Both the position numbers and the translations under genes were made by a program. A stretch of 47,694 nucleotides of DNA. Origin: an uncultured Pelagibacteraceae bacterium. GTDB lineage: Bacteria > Pseudomonadota > Alphaproteobacteria > Pelagibacterales > Pelagibacteraceae. The stretch covers positions 1 through 47,694 of the forward strand of contig CACDAL010000008.1 in NCBI GenBank assembly GCA_902550805.1, read 5' to 3'. Below, piece after piece: positions 27,880-35,903 of the stretch. The notes below the pieces were generated by a model that worked only from the letters and a program-made list of their open reading frames with translations, did not search any database and was not told the origin of the DNA. Positions within the stretch are counted from its first letter, which is position 1, and each line of letters begins with the position of its first letter.

Positions 27880-28887
27880 ATGAAAAAAATATTATCTACC
27901 CTATCAAGCACTCTGATTATTTTTGCGGCATTATTTTCTTTTAATAATGTAGCAAAATCTGCAGAGTTTTTTACGATAGGAACAGGTGGTCCAACTGGAG
28001 TATACTTCCAAACTGGTAACGCTATTTGCAAAATGTTGCATAAATCAGCTATTAGTAAAGAGCATGGAAGAAAAAAAGGAATGGAAGGTAAAGCTTACAG
28101 ATGTACAGCACCTTCTACTGGTGGCTCAAATTATAACATTGGACAAATTAAAGATGGTGAGTTTCAATTTGGTGTAGCTCAGTCAGACTGGCAATTTCAT
28201 GCTTACAATGGTTCAAGTAAATGGGAAGGAAAAAAGTATGGTAATTTGAGAGCTGTTTTTTCAGTTCACAACGAACCTTTTCAAATTTGGGCTAGAAAAA
28301 AAGCAAAAGTTAAAGATTTTGCAGGTCTTAAAGGTAAAACTGTAAACATAGGTAACCCAGGCTCTGGTCAGAGAGGAACAATGGAAGTTCTTATGGCAGC
28401 AATGGGAGTTGACAATAGTTACTTCAAAGGAGTTACAGAGTTAACTTCATCAGAACAAGTAAAAGCGCTATGCGATGGTAAGATAGATGCATATGGGTAT
28501 TCTGTAGGATTTCCAAATGGAGCTATGGAACAAGCGGCAACTTGTGCAGCTAAAGCATTGCCAATTAATCTTACAGGTTCAGAAGTTCAAGGTTTGATAG
28601 ATGGTGCACCTTATTATGCAGCAGCGACAATACCCGCAAAAACTTATACTGGTCAGAAGAAAGATGTAACTACTTTTGGTGTTAAAGCAACAGTTGTAAC
28701 AAGCGCAGATGTTAGCGAAGATCTTGTTTATCAAGTTACTAAAGCAGTTTTTGAAAACTTTGATGCTTTTAGAAACCAACATCCTGCTTTTGGACCTTTA
28801 GAGAAGAAAAACATGATTTCTGATGGTTTATCAGCACCTTTACATCCAGGTGCCATTAAATACTATAAAGAAGCTGGATTAATGTAA
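27880..28887 (+). CDS. TAXI-family TRAP transporter solute-binding protein
   Basis: Periplasmic binding protein of a tripartite ATP-independent periplasmic transporter, TAXI (TRAP-associated extracytoplasmic immunogenic) type. 335 residues from ATG 27880, chosen for its strong Shine-Dalgarno (AAGGAGAGG) and because it starts a signal peptide (MKKILSTLSSTLIIFAA, cleavage after AKSA28). The mature domain starts FFTIGTGGPTGVYFQTGNAIC, then STGGSNYNIGQIK, KTVNIGNPGSGQRGTMEVL, and VKALCDGKIDAYGYSVG, all family hallmarks. TAXI ligands are mostly organic acids or amino acids; the ligand here is not evident. A strong terminator separates it from the permease, so it is likely expressed at higher levels. 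Codon use shows more G/C-ending codons than neighbours. Confidence 0.94.
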   Translation: MKKILSTLSSTLIIFAALFSFNNVAKSAEFFTIGTGGPTGVYFQTGNAICKMLHKSAISKEHGRKKGMEGKAYRCTAPSTGGSNYNIGQIKDGEFQFGVAQSDWQFHAYNGSSKWEGKKYGNLRAVFSVHNEPFQIWARKKAKVKDFAGLKGKTVNIGNPGSGQRGTMEVLMAAMGVDNSYFKGVTELTSSEQVKALCDGKIDAYGYSVGFPNGAMEQAATCAAKALPINLTGSEVQGLIDGAPYYAAATIPAKTYTGQKKDVTTFGVKATVVTSADVSEDLVYQVTKAVFENFDAFRNQHPAFGPLEKKNMISDGLSAPLHPGAIKYYKEAGLM

Positions 28888-28910
28888 TTTAAATTAATTT
28901 AATTCAAATT

Positions 28911-28946
28911 AAAAAGGCCCAATATATTTATTGGGCCTTTTTTTTA
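28911..28946 (+). terminator. strong terminator between TAXI binding protein and permease
   Basis: Stem AAAAAGGCCCAATA (28911-28924) with TATTGGGCCTTTTT (28929-28942), fourteen pairs, four-base loop TATT, followed by T residues to 28945. It lies 24 bases after the binding-protein stop and 21 before the permease ATG, thus it may allow partial read-through into the permease. Confidence 0.93.
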
Positions 28947-28966
28947 TAGTATTGTAAATATCTTCA

Positions 28967-31303
28967 ATGACTGAAAACAATTCAAATATTAAAACTAAAA
29001 TTCAGGAAGACTTATCTCCAACTAGAAACTTAACTGGAATACATTTAAAAATTGTTGCTGCAGTTGCAATTACTTGGTCTTTATTTCAACTATGGTATGC
29101 ATCTCCCTTTCCTTTTTGGTTTAATATTGGAATGTTTAAAGGTTTGCCAGCAAGAGCTATTCATTTAGGCTTTGCTTTATTACTTGCTTTTTTAATATTT
29201 CCTTATTCACGAGGAAAAAGAATTTCTGTTATAGATATATTAATAAGTATAGTTGCAACTTTTTGTTGTCTTTATATTTATTTTTTTTATGACCAATTAG
29301 TAGATAGGGGAGGAATTCTATTAAAAATTACTTTAAGCGAAAATATTATAATCCCCATCGAATTAATTATTGGAATATTAGGAATTTCAATATTACTTGA
29401 AGCCACAAGAAGAGTAATTGGAATTCCTTTAGTTATAATTGCAATTTGTTTTTTATTATTTTCATATTTTGGAAAATATGCTCCAGATATAATTTCTCAT
29501 GGCGGACTTTCATTAAAAAGACTTGTTGGATTTCAGTGGTTTGATCAAGAAGCAATATTTGGCATTCCAATTGGTGTTTCAGTTGATTTTATATTTTTAT
29601 TTGTTTTGTTTGGTGCCCTTCTAGAAACAGCTGGTGGAGGAAAATATTTTTTAGATCTAGCATTTGCAATGGTAGGAAAAATGCGTGGAGGTCCTGCAAA
29701 AGCAGCAATATTAGGTTCTGGGATGACAGGATTAATTTCTGGATCTTCTATAGCTAATACAGTTACAACAGGAACTTTCACAATTCCTATTATGAAAAAT
29801 ACTGGATTTTCAAAAGAAAAAGCTGGAGCAATTGAAGTTTCATCTTCAGTTAACGGACAAATTATGCCTCCAGTAATGGGAGCTGCAGCATTTGTTATGG
29901 CTAGTTTTATTGGAGTTACTTATTTTGAGGTTGTTAAACATGCTTTTTTGCCAGCCATAATTTCTTATATTGCATTGTTTTATATTTCTCATCTTGAAGC
30001 ATTAAAATTAAATTTAAAAGGCATGGATGAAAAAGATGTTCCTAATTTAAAAAACACTTTTTTATCAGGATTTCATTTTTTGATTCCAATTGCAGTTTTA
30101 ATCTTTCTTTTAGTTTATTTAAGATTTACCGCTTCATATTCAATATTTTATGCAACCTTATCTTTAATATTGGTCAATTTAATAAATAAGATAATAAAAG
30201 AAACAAATTTTAAGAACGGACTTATTATTTGGTACAATCAAACTATAGTTGGATTTGAAAAAGGTGCAATTAATATGGTTGGCGTTGGAATAGCAATTGC
30301 CACTGCAGGTGTAATTGTTGGTGCAGTTGGATCAACTGGGTTAAGTACGAATTTAATAATTGTCATTGAATCTATTGCCAAAGATAATGTTATGATCTTA
30401 TTATTTTTGACAATAATTTTATGTTTATTATTAGGAATGGGTCTTCCTACAACAGCAAATTATGTTGTAGTTGCATCTCTTATGGCGACTGTATTAGTAG
30501 ATGTAGGTAATGCTTCAGGGTTTATTTTTCCTTTAATTGCAGTACACTTATTTGTTTTTTACTTTGGTTTAATGGCCGATGTTACCCCACCTGTTGGTTT
30601 AGCATCATATGCTGCGGCCGCAATTTCAGGTGGAGACCCACTAAGAACCGGAGTTCAAGCTTTTTGGTATAGTTTAAGAACTGGAATTCTTCCAATAGTT
30701 TTTTTATTTAATCATGAATTACTTTTAATAGGGGTGGAAAATTTTTGGCACGCACTTCTTATAATTATAACTTCATTGATAGGTATTTTAGTTTTTACAG
30801 CTGCTACTCAAGCATGGTTTATTAATAGATTAAGATGGTATGAAATTTTAATTTTTTTAATCATTTCAATTTCTTTTCTTTCACCAGAATTTATATTAAA
30901 CAAGTTTTATCCTAAATATAATTATTTAGATTTAAATCAAATTCATAATGTAAAACTAGATCCAAATATAGAAACAAGAATAAAAGTAACTAGAGTAAGT
31001 GAATATGGAGAAAGATATAAATTATTTGTGATAGAAAGAAATACTTTTGAGAAAGAATTTAATTTAGTGGATTATGGTATTAGTTTAACAAAGGAAGATG
31101 AAAAAGTTGTTGTTGACACTCTAAATTGGAAGGGTGAAGCAAAAAAATCTGGAATAGAAATGGGAGATTATATTAGTGAATTTAAAACTGAAAACTTAAA
31201 CAGACCAAACAAAAATATTATTTACCCAATTGCATTATTTTTATTATTAGTTTTCGGTTATTTAAATAAAAGAAAAAAAGTTACCCACCAAACCCAGCAT
31301 TAG
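28967..31303 (+). CDS. TRAP transporter permease, fused DctQM (TAXI type)
   Basis: Integral membrane protein of 778 residues: small and large TRAP subunits fused as in TAXI systems. The N-terminal segments (about 30-160) form the DctQ-like part; the large domain contains GGGKYFLDLAFAMVGKMRGGP, then KAAILGSGMTGLISGSSIANTV, and LGMGLPTTANYVVVASLMATV, typical of the DctM family. After the last helices a soluble region (about 645-745) with GISLTKEDEKVVVDTLNWKG and KKSGIEMGDYISEFKTENLN resembles the DUF3394/PDZ-like C-terminus of TAXI permeases, followed by one more hydrophobic segment. It overlaps the convergent thioesterase gene by 23 bases. Confidence 0.93.
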   Translation: MTENNSNIKTKIQEDLSPTRNLTGIHLKIVAAVAITWSLFQLWYASPFPFWFNIGMFKGLPARAIHLGFALLLAFLIFPYSRGKRISVIDILISIVATFCCLYIYFFYDQLVDRGGILLKITLSENIIIPIELIIGILGISILLEATRRVIGIPLVIIAICFLLFSYFGKYAPDIISHGGLSLKRLVGFQWFDQEAIFGIPIGVSVDFIFLFVLFGALLETAGGGKYFLDLAFAMVGKMRGGPAKAAILGSGMTGLISGSSIANTVTTGTFTIPIMKNTGFSKEKAGAIEVSSSVNGQIMPPVMGAAAFVMASFIGVTYFEVVKHAFLPAIISYIALFYISHLEALKLNLKGMDEKDVPNLKNTFLSGFHFLIPIAVLIFLLVYLRFTASYSIFYATLSLILVNLINKIIKETNFKNGLIIWYNQTIVGFEKGAINMVGVGIAIATAGVIVGAVGSTGLSTNLIIVIESIAKDNVMILLFLTIILCLLLGMGLPTTANYVVVASLMATVLVDVGNASGFIFPLIAVHLFVFYFGLMADVTPPVGLASYAAAAISGGDPLRTGVQAFWYSLRTGILPIVFLFNHELLLIGVENFWHALLIIITSLIGILVFTAATQAWFINRLRWYEILIFLIISISFLSPEFILNKFYPKYNYLDLNQIHNVKLDPNIETRIKVTRVSEYGERYKLFVIERNTFEKEFNLVDYGISLTKEDEKVVVDTLNWKGEAKKSGIEMGDYISEFKTENLNRPNKNIIYPIALFLLLVFGYLNKRKKVTHQTQH

Positions 31304-31706
31304 GAAGGGGTTTTTTTAATATCTTCCATATCCCCGAAGCTGTTGCAATTAATTTTCCTTTACATTCTAAATGACAAATTAAGAAAACCATACTATTTGT
31401 TACTTTTTGAATTTTTGTAAATCCAGTAATTTCATCTCCTAATACGGTAGAACCTATAAATTTTATATCTAGAGAAATGGTAACACAAGGTTTACCTCTT
31501 GTGGATTTGTGAGCACCTGTTCCAGCTCCAGCATCAATTATAGAAGCTATATAACCTCCATGAGTAATCCCTGCCATATTTAAGTGATTTTTATCTATTT
31601 TCGTTTTGAACTCATACTGATTTTTTGAGATTTCTCTAAATAATAATCCTCCATTATGTTTCATAAATCCAGGTTTAATACTTAATTGTTCAAAATTTTT
31701 AGCCAT
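31281..31706 (-). CDS. PaaI-like hotdog-fold acyl-CoA thioesterase
   Basis: Hotdog-fold protein of 141 residues with DKNHLNMAGITHGGYIASIIDAG, where the N..G-HGG segment matches the catalytic PaaI/4HBT pattern, and TISLDIKFIGSTVLGDE and IATASGIWKIL in the C-terminal half. It would hydrolyse a short or aromatic acyl-CoA; the substrate is unknown. It overlaps the end of the TRAP permease by 23 bases. A 28-residue hydrophobic peptide lies upstream, just after tRNA-Arg. Confidence 0.9.
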   Translation of the reverse strand: MAKNFEQLSIKPGFMKHNGGLLFREISKNQYEFKTKIDKNHLNMAGITHGGYIASIIDAGAGTGAHKSTRGKPCVTISLDIKFIGSTVLGDEITGFTKIQKVTNSMVFLICHLECKGKLIATASGIWKILKKPLPNAGFGG

Positions 31707-31707
31707 T

Positions 31708-31794
31708 TTATATGAATATAGTAATCAGAATTAATATTATTAATACTAAACAAAAAAAATATATTACAGATTTTTGTAAAGATATTTTCATCAT
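31708..31794 (-). CDS. tiny membrane peptide (27-28 residues)
   Basis: Begins with ATGATG (31794 or 31791), preceded on the minus strand by AAAAAGGAGA, an unusually strong Shine-Dalgarno for this genome; the second ATG has the better spacing. Translation starts MMKISLQKSVIYFFCLVL and ends with an uninterrupted run of Ile, Leu, Thr and Phe, i.e. one membrane helix with a basic N-terminus. The whole gene fills the space between tRNA-Arg (9 bases away) and the thioesterase ATG (stop 1 base before it). No family recognised; a coupled leader peptide or a small membrane protein are both possible. Confidence 0.5.
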   Translation of the reverse strand: MMKISLQKSVIYFFCLVLIILILITIFI

Positions 31795-31803
31795 TCTCCT
31801 TTT

Positions 31804-31880
31804 TGGTGCGCCTGCTAGGAGTTGAACCCAGAACCTCCTGGTCCGTAGCCAAGCGCTCTATCCAATTGAGCTACAGGCGC
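31804..31880 (-). tRNA. tRNA-Arg (ACG)
   Basis: Read on the complement: acceptor GCGCCTG/CAGGCGC, D-stem GCTC/GAGC, anticodon stem CTTGG/CCAGG with loop CTACGGA giving anticodon ACG (A34 normally converted to inosine, reading CGU/CGC/CGA), T-arm CTGGG TTCAACT CCTAG, discriminator A and encoded CCA (31804-31806). 77 bases. A TATAAT on the minus strand (31894-31899) lies just upstream of the 5' end. Confidence 0.97.
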
Positions 31881-31945
31881 AATTTATTTAACTATTATAA
31901 ATATATTTTTAATGTAAATTATTAATTTAGCAATTATTGTGTATA

Positions 31946-31951
31946 TATAAT
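31946..31951 (+). promoter_or_regulatory. putative -10 box of the pyruvate dehydrogenase operon
   Basis: A perfect TATAAT 8 bases before the ATG at 31960, with no obvious -35. If used, transcription would begin near 31957-31959 and the message would be leaderless. In such an AT-rich region the hexamer could arise by chance. Confidence 0.3.
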
Positions 31952-31959
31952 CTTTATAA

Positions 31960-34900
31960 ATGCATTTAGAATTATTAATTCCAGATATAGGCGATTTTGA
32001 AAAGGTAGAGATAATTGAGATACTGGTTAAAAAAGGTCAAAAAATCAATAAAAATGATCCTGTAGTAACTCTAGAAAGTGATAAATCTAGTGTGGAAGTT
32101 CCTTCAATCTACGAAGGTGAAGTTATAAACATTGGTGTCAAAATAGGTGATAAAGTATCTAAGGGTGATTTAATACTTACCTTATCATCAAATCAAAAGA
32201 GGACTGATGAAAAAATACCTCCGATTACTGAAAAAATTATTCAAGAAGCCGAAAGTTCAATAAAAAAAACCAATAAAAAAATTGAACCACAAAAAACAAG
32301 AAATGAATCTAAAATTGTGGTTAACAACAATGACATTGATCCATTTGAAACTAAAGATTGGTTAGATTCTATTTCTGCCGTTCTTAAAAAAGATGGAAAA
32401 CATAGAGCACAATTTTTAATAAAAGAATTAATTGAACATTCGTATAAAGAGGGTTCAGATTTAATTTTATCTAGAAATACACCTTATATAAATACCATAT
32501 CTCCAGAAGCAGAAACAAATTCTCCAGGAGATCAAAATATAGAACGCAGATTGAGATCTTTAATTAGATGGAATGCAGCGGCTATGGTAGTTAGAGCAAA
32601 TAAAAAGTTTCCAGAATTAGGTGGTCATATTGGAACATTTGCATCAGCAGCTACATTGTATGATGTGGGAATGAATCATTTTTGGAGAGCTAAAAATAAT
32701 AAATTTGGTGGAGACTTAATTTATTTTCAAGGTCATAGCGCACCAGGAATGTATGCAAGAGCGTTTTTAGAAGGAAGATTAACTGAAAAGCAATTAGATA
32801 GTTTTAGACAAGAAGTAAAAAAAGGAGGTCTTTCATCTTATCCTCATCCATGGTTAATGCCTAGTTTTTGGCAATTTCCAACCGTTTCAATGGGCATAGG
32901 ACCAATGCTAGCAATTTATCAAGCCAGGTTCATGAAATATTTAATTAATAGAGGATTAATAAAAGATGAAGGAAGAAAAGTGTGGGCTTTTTTAGGAGAC
33001 GGTGAGATGGATGAACCAGAGTCACTTGGTGCAATTGGATTAGCAGCTAGAGAAAATTTAGATAATTTAATATTTGTAGTTAACTGTAATTTACAGAGAC
33101 TAGATGGACCAGTTAGAGGAAATGGAAAAATAATTCAAGAACTTGAGGGTATTTTTAGAGGTGCAGGATGGAATGTAATAAAGGTTATCTGGGGGTCTTA
33201 TTGGGATTCATTATTGGCAAATGATAAAACTGGTCATCTCATTAAAATAATGAATGAAACTGTAGATGGTGAATATCAAGCATTTAAAGCCAGAAATGGT
33301 TTATACGTTAGGGAAAAATTTTTTGGAAAATATCCAGAAACTCTAGAATTAGTTTCAGCAATGTCCGATAAAGATATTTGGAGATTAAATCGAGGAGGTC
33401 ATGATCCTCACAAGGTTTATGCGGCATATGATAAAGCCGTAAAAAATACTGGCAGTCCAACAGTTATTATAGCCAAAACAATTAAAGGCTATGGAATGGG
33501 AAAAACCGGAGAAAGTGTAAACACTACTCATCAACAAAAGAAATTAGATGTAGATGATCTATTGTATTACAGAGATAGATTTGATGTTCCGCTAAACGAT
33601 GAACAAGTAAAAAATATAGAATATTTTAAACCAGATGAAAATTCTGAAGAAATTAAATATTTAAAACAAAGAAGAATAGAATTGGGTGGCTTTATACCAG
33701 AGAGAACATCTTATTCGAAACCTATTAAAACACCTAATAAAGATATTTTTGATTCCATGAAAATTTCAACTGGTGAAAAAGAAATGTCAACAACTATGGC
33801 TTTGGTTAGAATTTTAACTAATTTATTAAGAGATAAAAATGTTGCACCAAAATTAGTTCCTATTATTCCAGATGAAGCAAGGACTTTTGGAATGGAAGGT
33901 TTTTTTCAAAAAATTGGAATTTATGCGCATGAAGGTCAAAAATATGAACCAGAAGACTCAGCACAACTTTCTTCATATAAAGAAGAAAAAAGTGGACAGG
34001 TTTTAGAGGAAGGAATTACTGAATCAGGATCAATGTCCTCGTGGATAGCCGCAGGAACGTCATATACTAATCACGATATTGAAATGATTCCGATATATTT
34101 ATTTTATTCAATGTTTGGATTTCAAAGGATTGGAGATTTTGCATGGGCTGCAGGTGATAGTCGAACTAGAGGTTTTCTAATAGGTGCAACAGCAGGAAGA
34201 ACAACTTTGGCAGGAGAAGGTTTGCAGCATCAGGACGGCCATAGTCATCTGATTTCATCAACTATACCAAATTGTATTTCCTATGATCCAACTTTTCATT
34301 ATGAATTAGCGGTAATTTTTAGAGAAGGTCTTAAAAGAATGCACGAAAAAAATGAAAATATTTTTTACTATATTACAACTATGAACGAAAATTATCATCA
34401 TCCTGAAATGCCAAAAGATAAAGATTGTGAAGAAGGAATTTTAAAGGGCATATATAAAATTAAAGAATATTCTAAATATAAAAAGACGAAGATTCAGTTA
34501 TTAGGTTCTGGGACTATTCTAAGAGAGATGTTGGTTGCCGCGGAGATTTTGCAGAATGAATATCAAATTGACAGTGAAATATGGAGCGTAACTAGCTTTA
34601 ATGAATTAAGAAGAGATGGACTAGAGGTCGAAAGATATAACTTATTAAATCCAACAAAGGAAAAAAGAATTACATATCTTGAAAAATGTTTAGGAAAAAC
34701 TGAAGGACCTATTCTGGCAGCATCAGACTATATGAGAATTAATTCTGATCAAATTAGACCTTATACATCTAAGAGCTTTTATTCATTAGGTACTGACGGC
34801 TATGGAAGAAGCGATACAAGAAAAAATTTAAGAAGATTTTTTGAAGTAGATAAAGAACATATAGTTGCATATGGTCTAAGTGTTTTAGCTAATGAGCAAT

Positions 34901-34980
34901 TAATAGCATCAAAATATGCAGAAGAAGCAATAAAAAAATATAACATAGATAAAAATAAACCAATTCCAATAAAATTATAA
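31960..34980 (+). CDS. aceE: pyruvate dehydrogenase E1 (AceE type) with fused N-terminal lipoyl domain
   Basis: Thiamine-diphosphate decarboxylase, homodimeric type. 1006 residues instead of about 885. Residues 1-76 form a complete biotin/lipoyl domain (IPDIGDFEKVEIIEILVKKG, VTLESDKSSVEVPS) with lipoyl-lysine Lys42 in the DK turn; a Lys/Glu/Asn-rich linker (77-125) leads to E1 proper, starting NDIDPFETKDWLDSISAVLK and closely following AceE: TFASAATLYDVGMNHFW, TPP motif GDGEMDE (346-352) and NCN (375-377), FGMEGFFQKIGIYA, EGLQHQDGHSHL. The downstream E2 lacks a lipoyl domain, so the swinging arm appears to have moved to E1. Leading gene of the operon; the E2 ATG is 1 base after its stop. No E3 in the window. 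Confidence 0.96.
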   Translation: MHLELLIPDIGDFEKVEIIEILVKKGQKINKNDPVVTLESDKSSVEVPSIYEGEVINIGVKIGDKVSKGDLILTLSSNQKRTDEKIPPITEKIIQEAESSIKKTNKKIEPQKTRNESKIVVNNNDIDPFETKDWLDSISAVLKKDGKHRAQFLIKELIEHSYKEGSDLILSRNTPYINTISPEAETNSPGDQNIERRLRSLIRWNAAAMVVRANKKFPELGGHIGTFASAATLYDVGMNHFWRAKNNKFGGDLIYFQGHSAPGMYARAFLEGRLTEKQLDSFRQEVKKGGLSSYPHPWLMPSFWQFPTVSMGIGPMLAIYQARFMKYLINRGLIKDEGRKVWAFLGDGEMDEPESLGAIGLAARENLDNLIFVVNCNLQRLDGPVRGNGKIIQELEGIFRGAGWNVIKVIWGSYWDSLLANDKTGHLIKIMNETVDGEYQAFKARNGLYVREKFFGKYPETLELVSAMSDKDIWRLNRGGHDPHKVYAAYDKAVKNTGSPTVIIAKTIKGYGMGKTGESVNTTHQQKKLDVDDLLYYRDRFDVPLNDEQVKNIEYFKPDENSEEIKYLKQRRIELGGFIPERTSYSKPIKTPNKDIFDSMKISTGEKEMSTTMALVRILTNLLRDKNVAPKLVPIIPDEARTFGMEGFFQKIGIYAHEGQKYEPEDSAQLSSYKEEKSGQVLEEGITESGSMSSWIAAGTSYTNHDIEMIPIYLFYSMFGFQRIGDFAWAAGDSRTRGFLIGATAGRTTLAGEGLQHQDGHSHLISSTIPNCISYDPTFHYELAVIFREGLKRMHEKNENIFYYITTMNENYHHPEMPKDKDCEEGILKGIYKIKEYSKYKKTKIQLLGSGTILREMLVAAEILQNEYQIDSEIWSVTSFNELRRDGLEVERYNLLNPTKEKRITYLEKCLGKTEGPILAASDYMRINSDQIRPYTSKSFYSLGTDGYGRSDTRKNLRRFFEVDKEHIVAYGLSVLANEQLIASKYAEEAIKKYNIDKNKPIPIKL

Positions 34981-34981
34981 A

Positions 34982-35899
34982 ATGAATGATACTAAACAAA
35001 AAAATAATCAGAATGTTTTAGCCAGTCCCAAAGCTAGAAAGTTTGCTAGGGAATTAGGTGTCGATGTTAATGATGTTGTTGGTAGCGAAAGACTGGGACG
35101 GGTAATTGAAGAAGATATAAAAGAATTTGTTTCTTCAAAAATAAATAATAAAGAAGATGTTAAAATTAATAATGAATATGAACATTCAGAATTTGGAGAA
35201 GTAGAAATTAAAGAAATAACAAGAATAAAAAAAATTGCCGCACCACATTTGGTCAATTCATGGAAAAACATTCCTCATGTAACCAACCATGATGAAGCTG
35301 ATATTACCGAGATGGAAGAATTTAGAAACTCTTTAACTGATATCTATACTGGAGAAAAAAAAAAAATTACACCTCTAGCTTTTATAATAAAAGCAGTTGT
35401 TTCTTCTTTAAAAAAATTTCCTAGTTTCAATTCTTCTATAGACGATATTGAAAATGGAAAAATTACTTTAAAAAAATATTTTCATATTGGTATAGCTGTA
35501 GATACACCTCATGGTTTAATGGTTCCTAAAATTAGAGATGTAGATCAAAAAAATATAAATCAATTAAGCTACGAATTAAAAAAAGTGAGTAAAGATTGTA
35601 GAAATTTGAAAATAGATAAAAAAGAATTTTTTGGTGGATCTATCACAATAACTAGCTTAGGCGGAATAGGAGGTTCTTTTTTTACACCAATTATAAATTA
35701 TCCTGAAGTAGCAATATTGGGTATTGGAAGATCATATAAGAAACAATTATTTATAAATGAAAAATTTGTAAATCGTACTGTGTTGCCCCTTTCTTTATCT
35801 TATGATCATAGAATTATAGATGGTGCTGAAGCTGCTAAATTTAATAATGATTTAAAAGATAATCTTGGAAGCAATTTTGCTTATAAATTAGCAATTTAA
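34982..35899 (+). CDS. aceF: pyruvate dehydrogenase E2 (dihydrolipoyl acetyltransferase) lacking a lipoyl domain
   Basis: Core acetyltransferase of the complex, 305 residues, compared with 400 or more for E2 with one lipoyl domain. The N-terminus is directly the peripheral-subunit-binding domain (LASPKARKFARELGVDVNDV, then GSERLGRVIEEDIKEF, about residues 13-50), followed by a short linker and the catalytic domain (about 70-305) with VTNHDEADITEMEEFR, HIGIAVDTPHGLMVPKI, SITITSLGGIGGSFFTPIIN and the active-site DHRIIDG, His276 and Asp280. No DK lipoyl motif exists anywhere upstream of the binding domain in this frame. The lysine-bearing domain is instead fused to the E1 encoded just upstream. 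Confidence 0.95.
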   Translation: MNDTKQKNNQNVLASPKARKFARELGVDVNDVVGSERLGRVIEEDIKEFVSSKINNKEDVKINNEYEHSEFGEVEIKEITRIKKIAAPHLVNSWKNIPHVTNHDEADITEMEEFRNSLTDIYTGEKKKITPLAFIIKAVVSSLKKFPSFNSSIDDIENGKITLKKYFHIGIAVDTPHGLMVPKIRDVDQKNINQLSYELKKVSKDCRNLKIDKKEFFGGSITITSLGGIGGSFFTPIINYPEVAILGIGRSYKKQLFINEKFVNRTVLPLSLSYDHRIIDGAEAAKFNNDLKDNLGSNFAYKLAI

Positions 35900-35903
35900 T
35901 CAA

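Noticed and set aside
28579-28782. Cys/Ile-rich open frame on the minus strand within the TAXI binding-protein gene
   Set aside because: It lies entirely inside a strongly conserved gene on the other strand and has no ribosome site.
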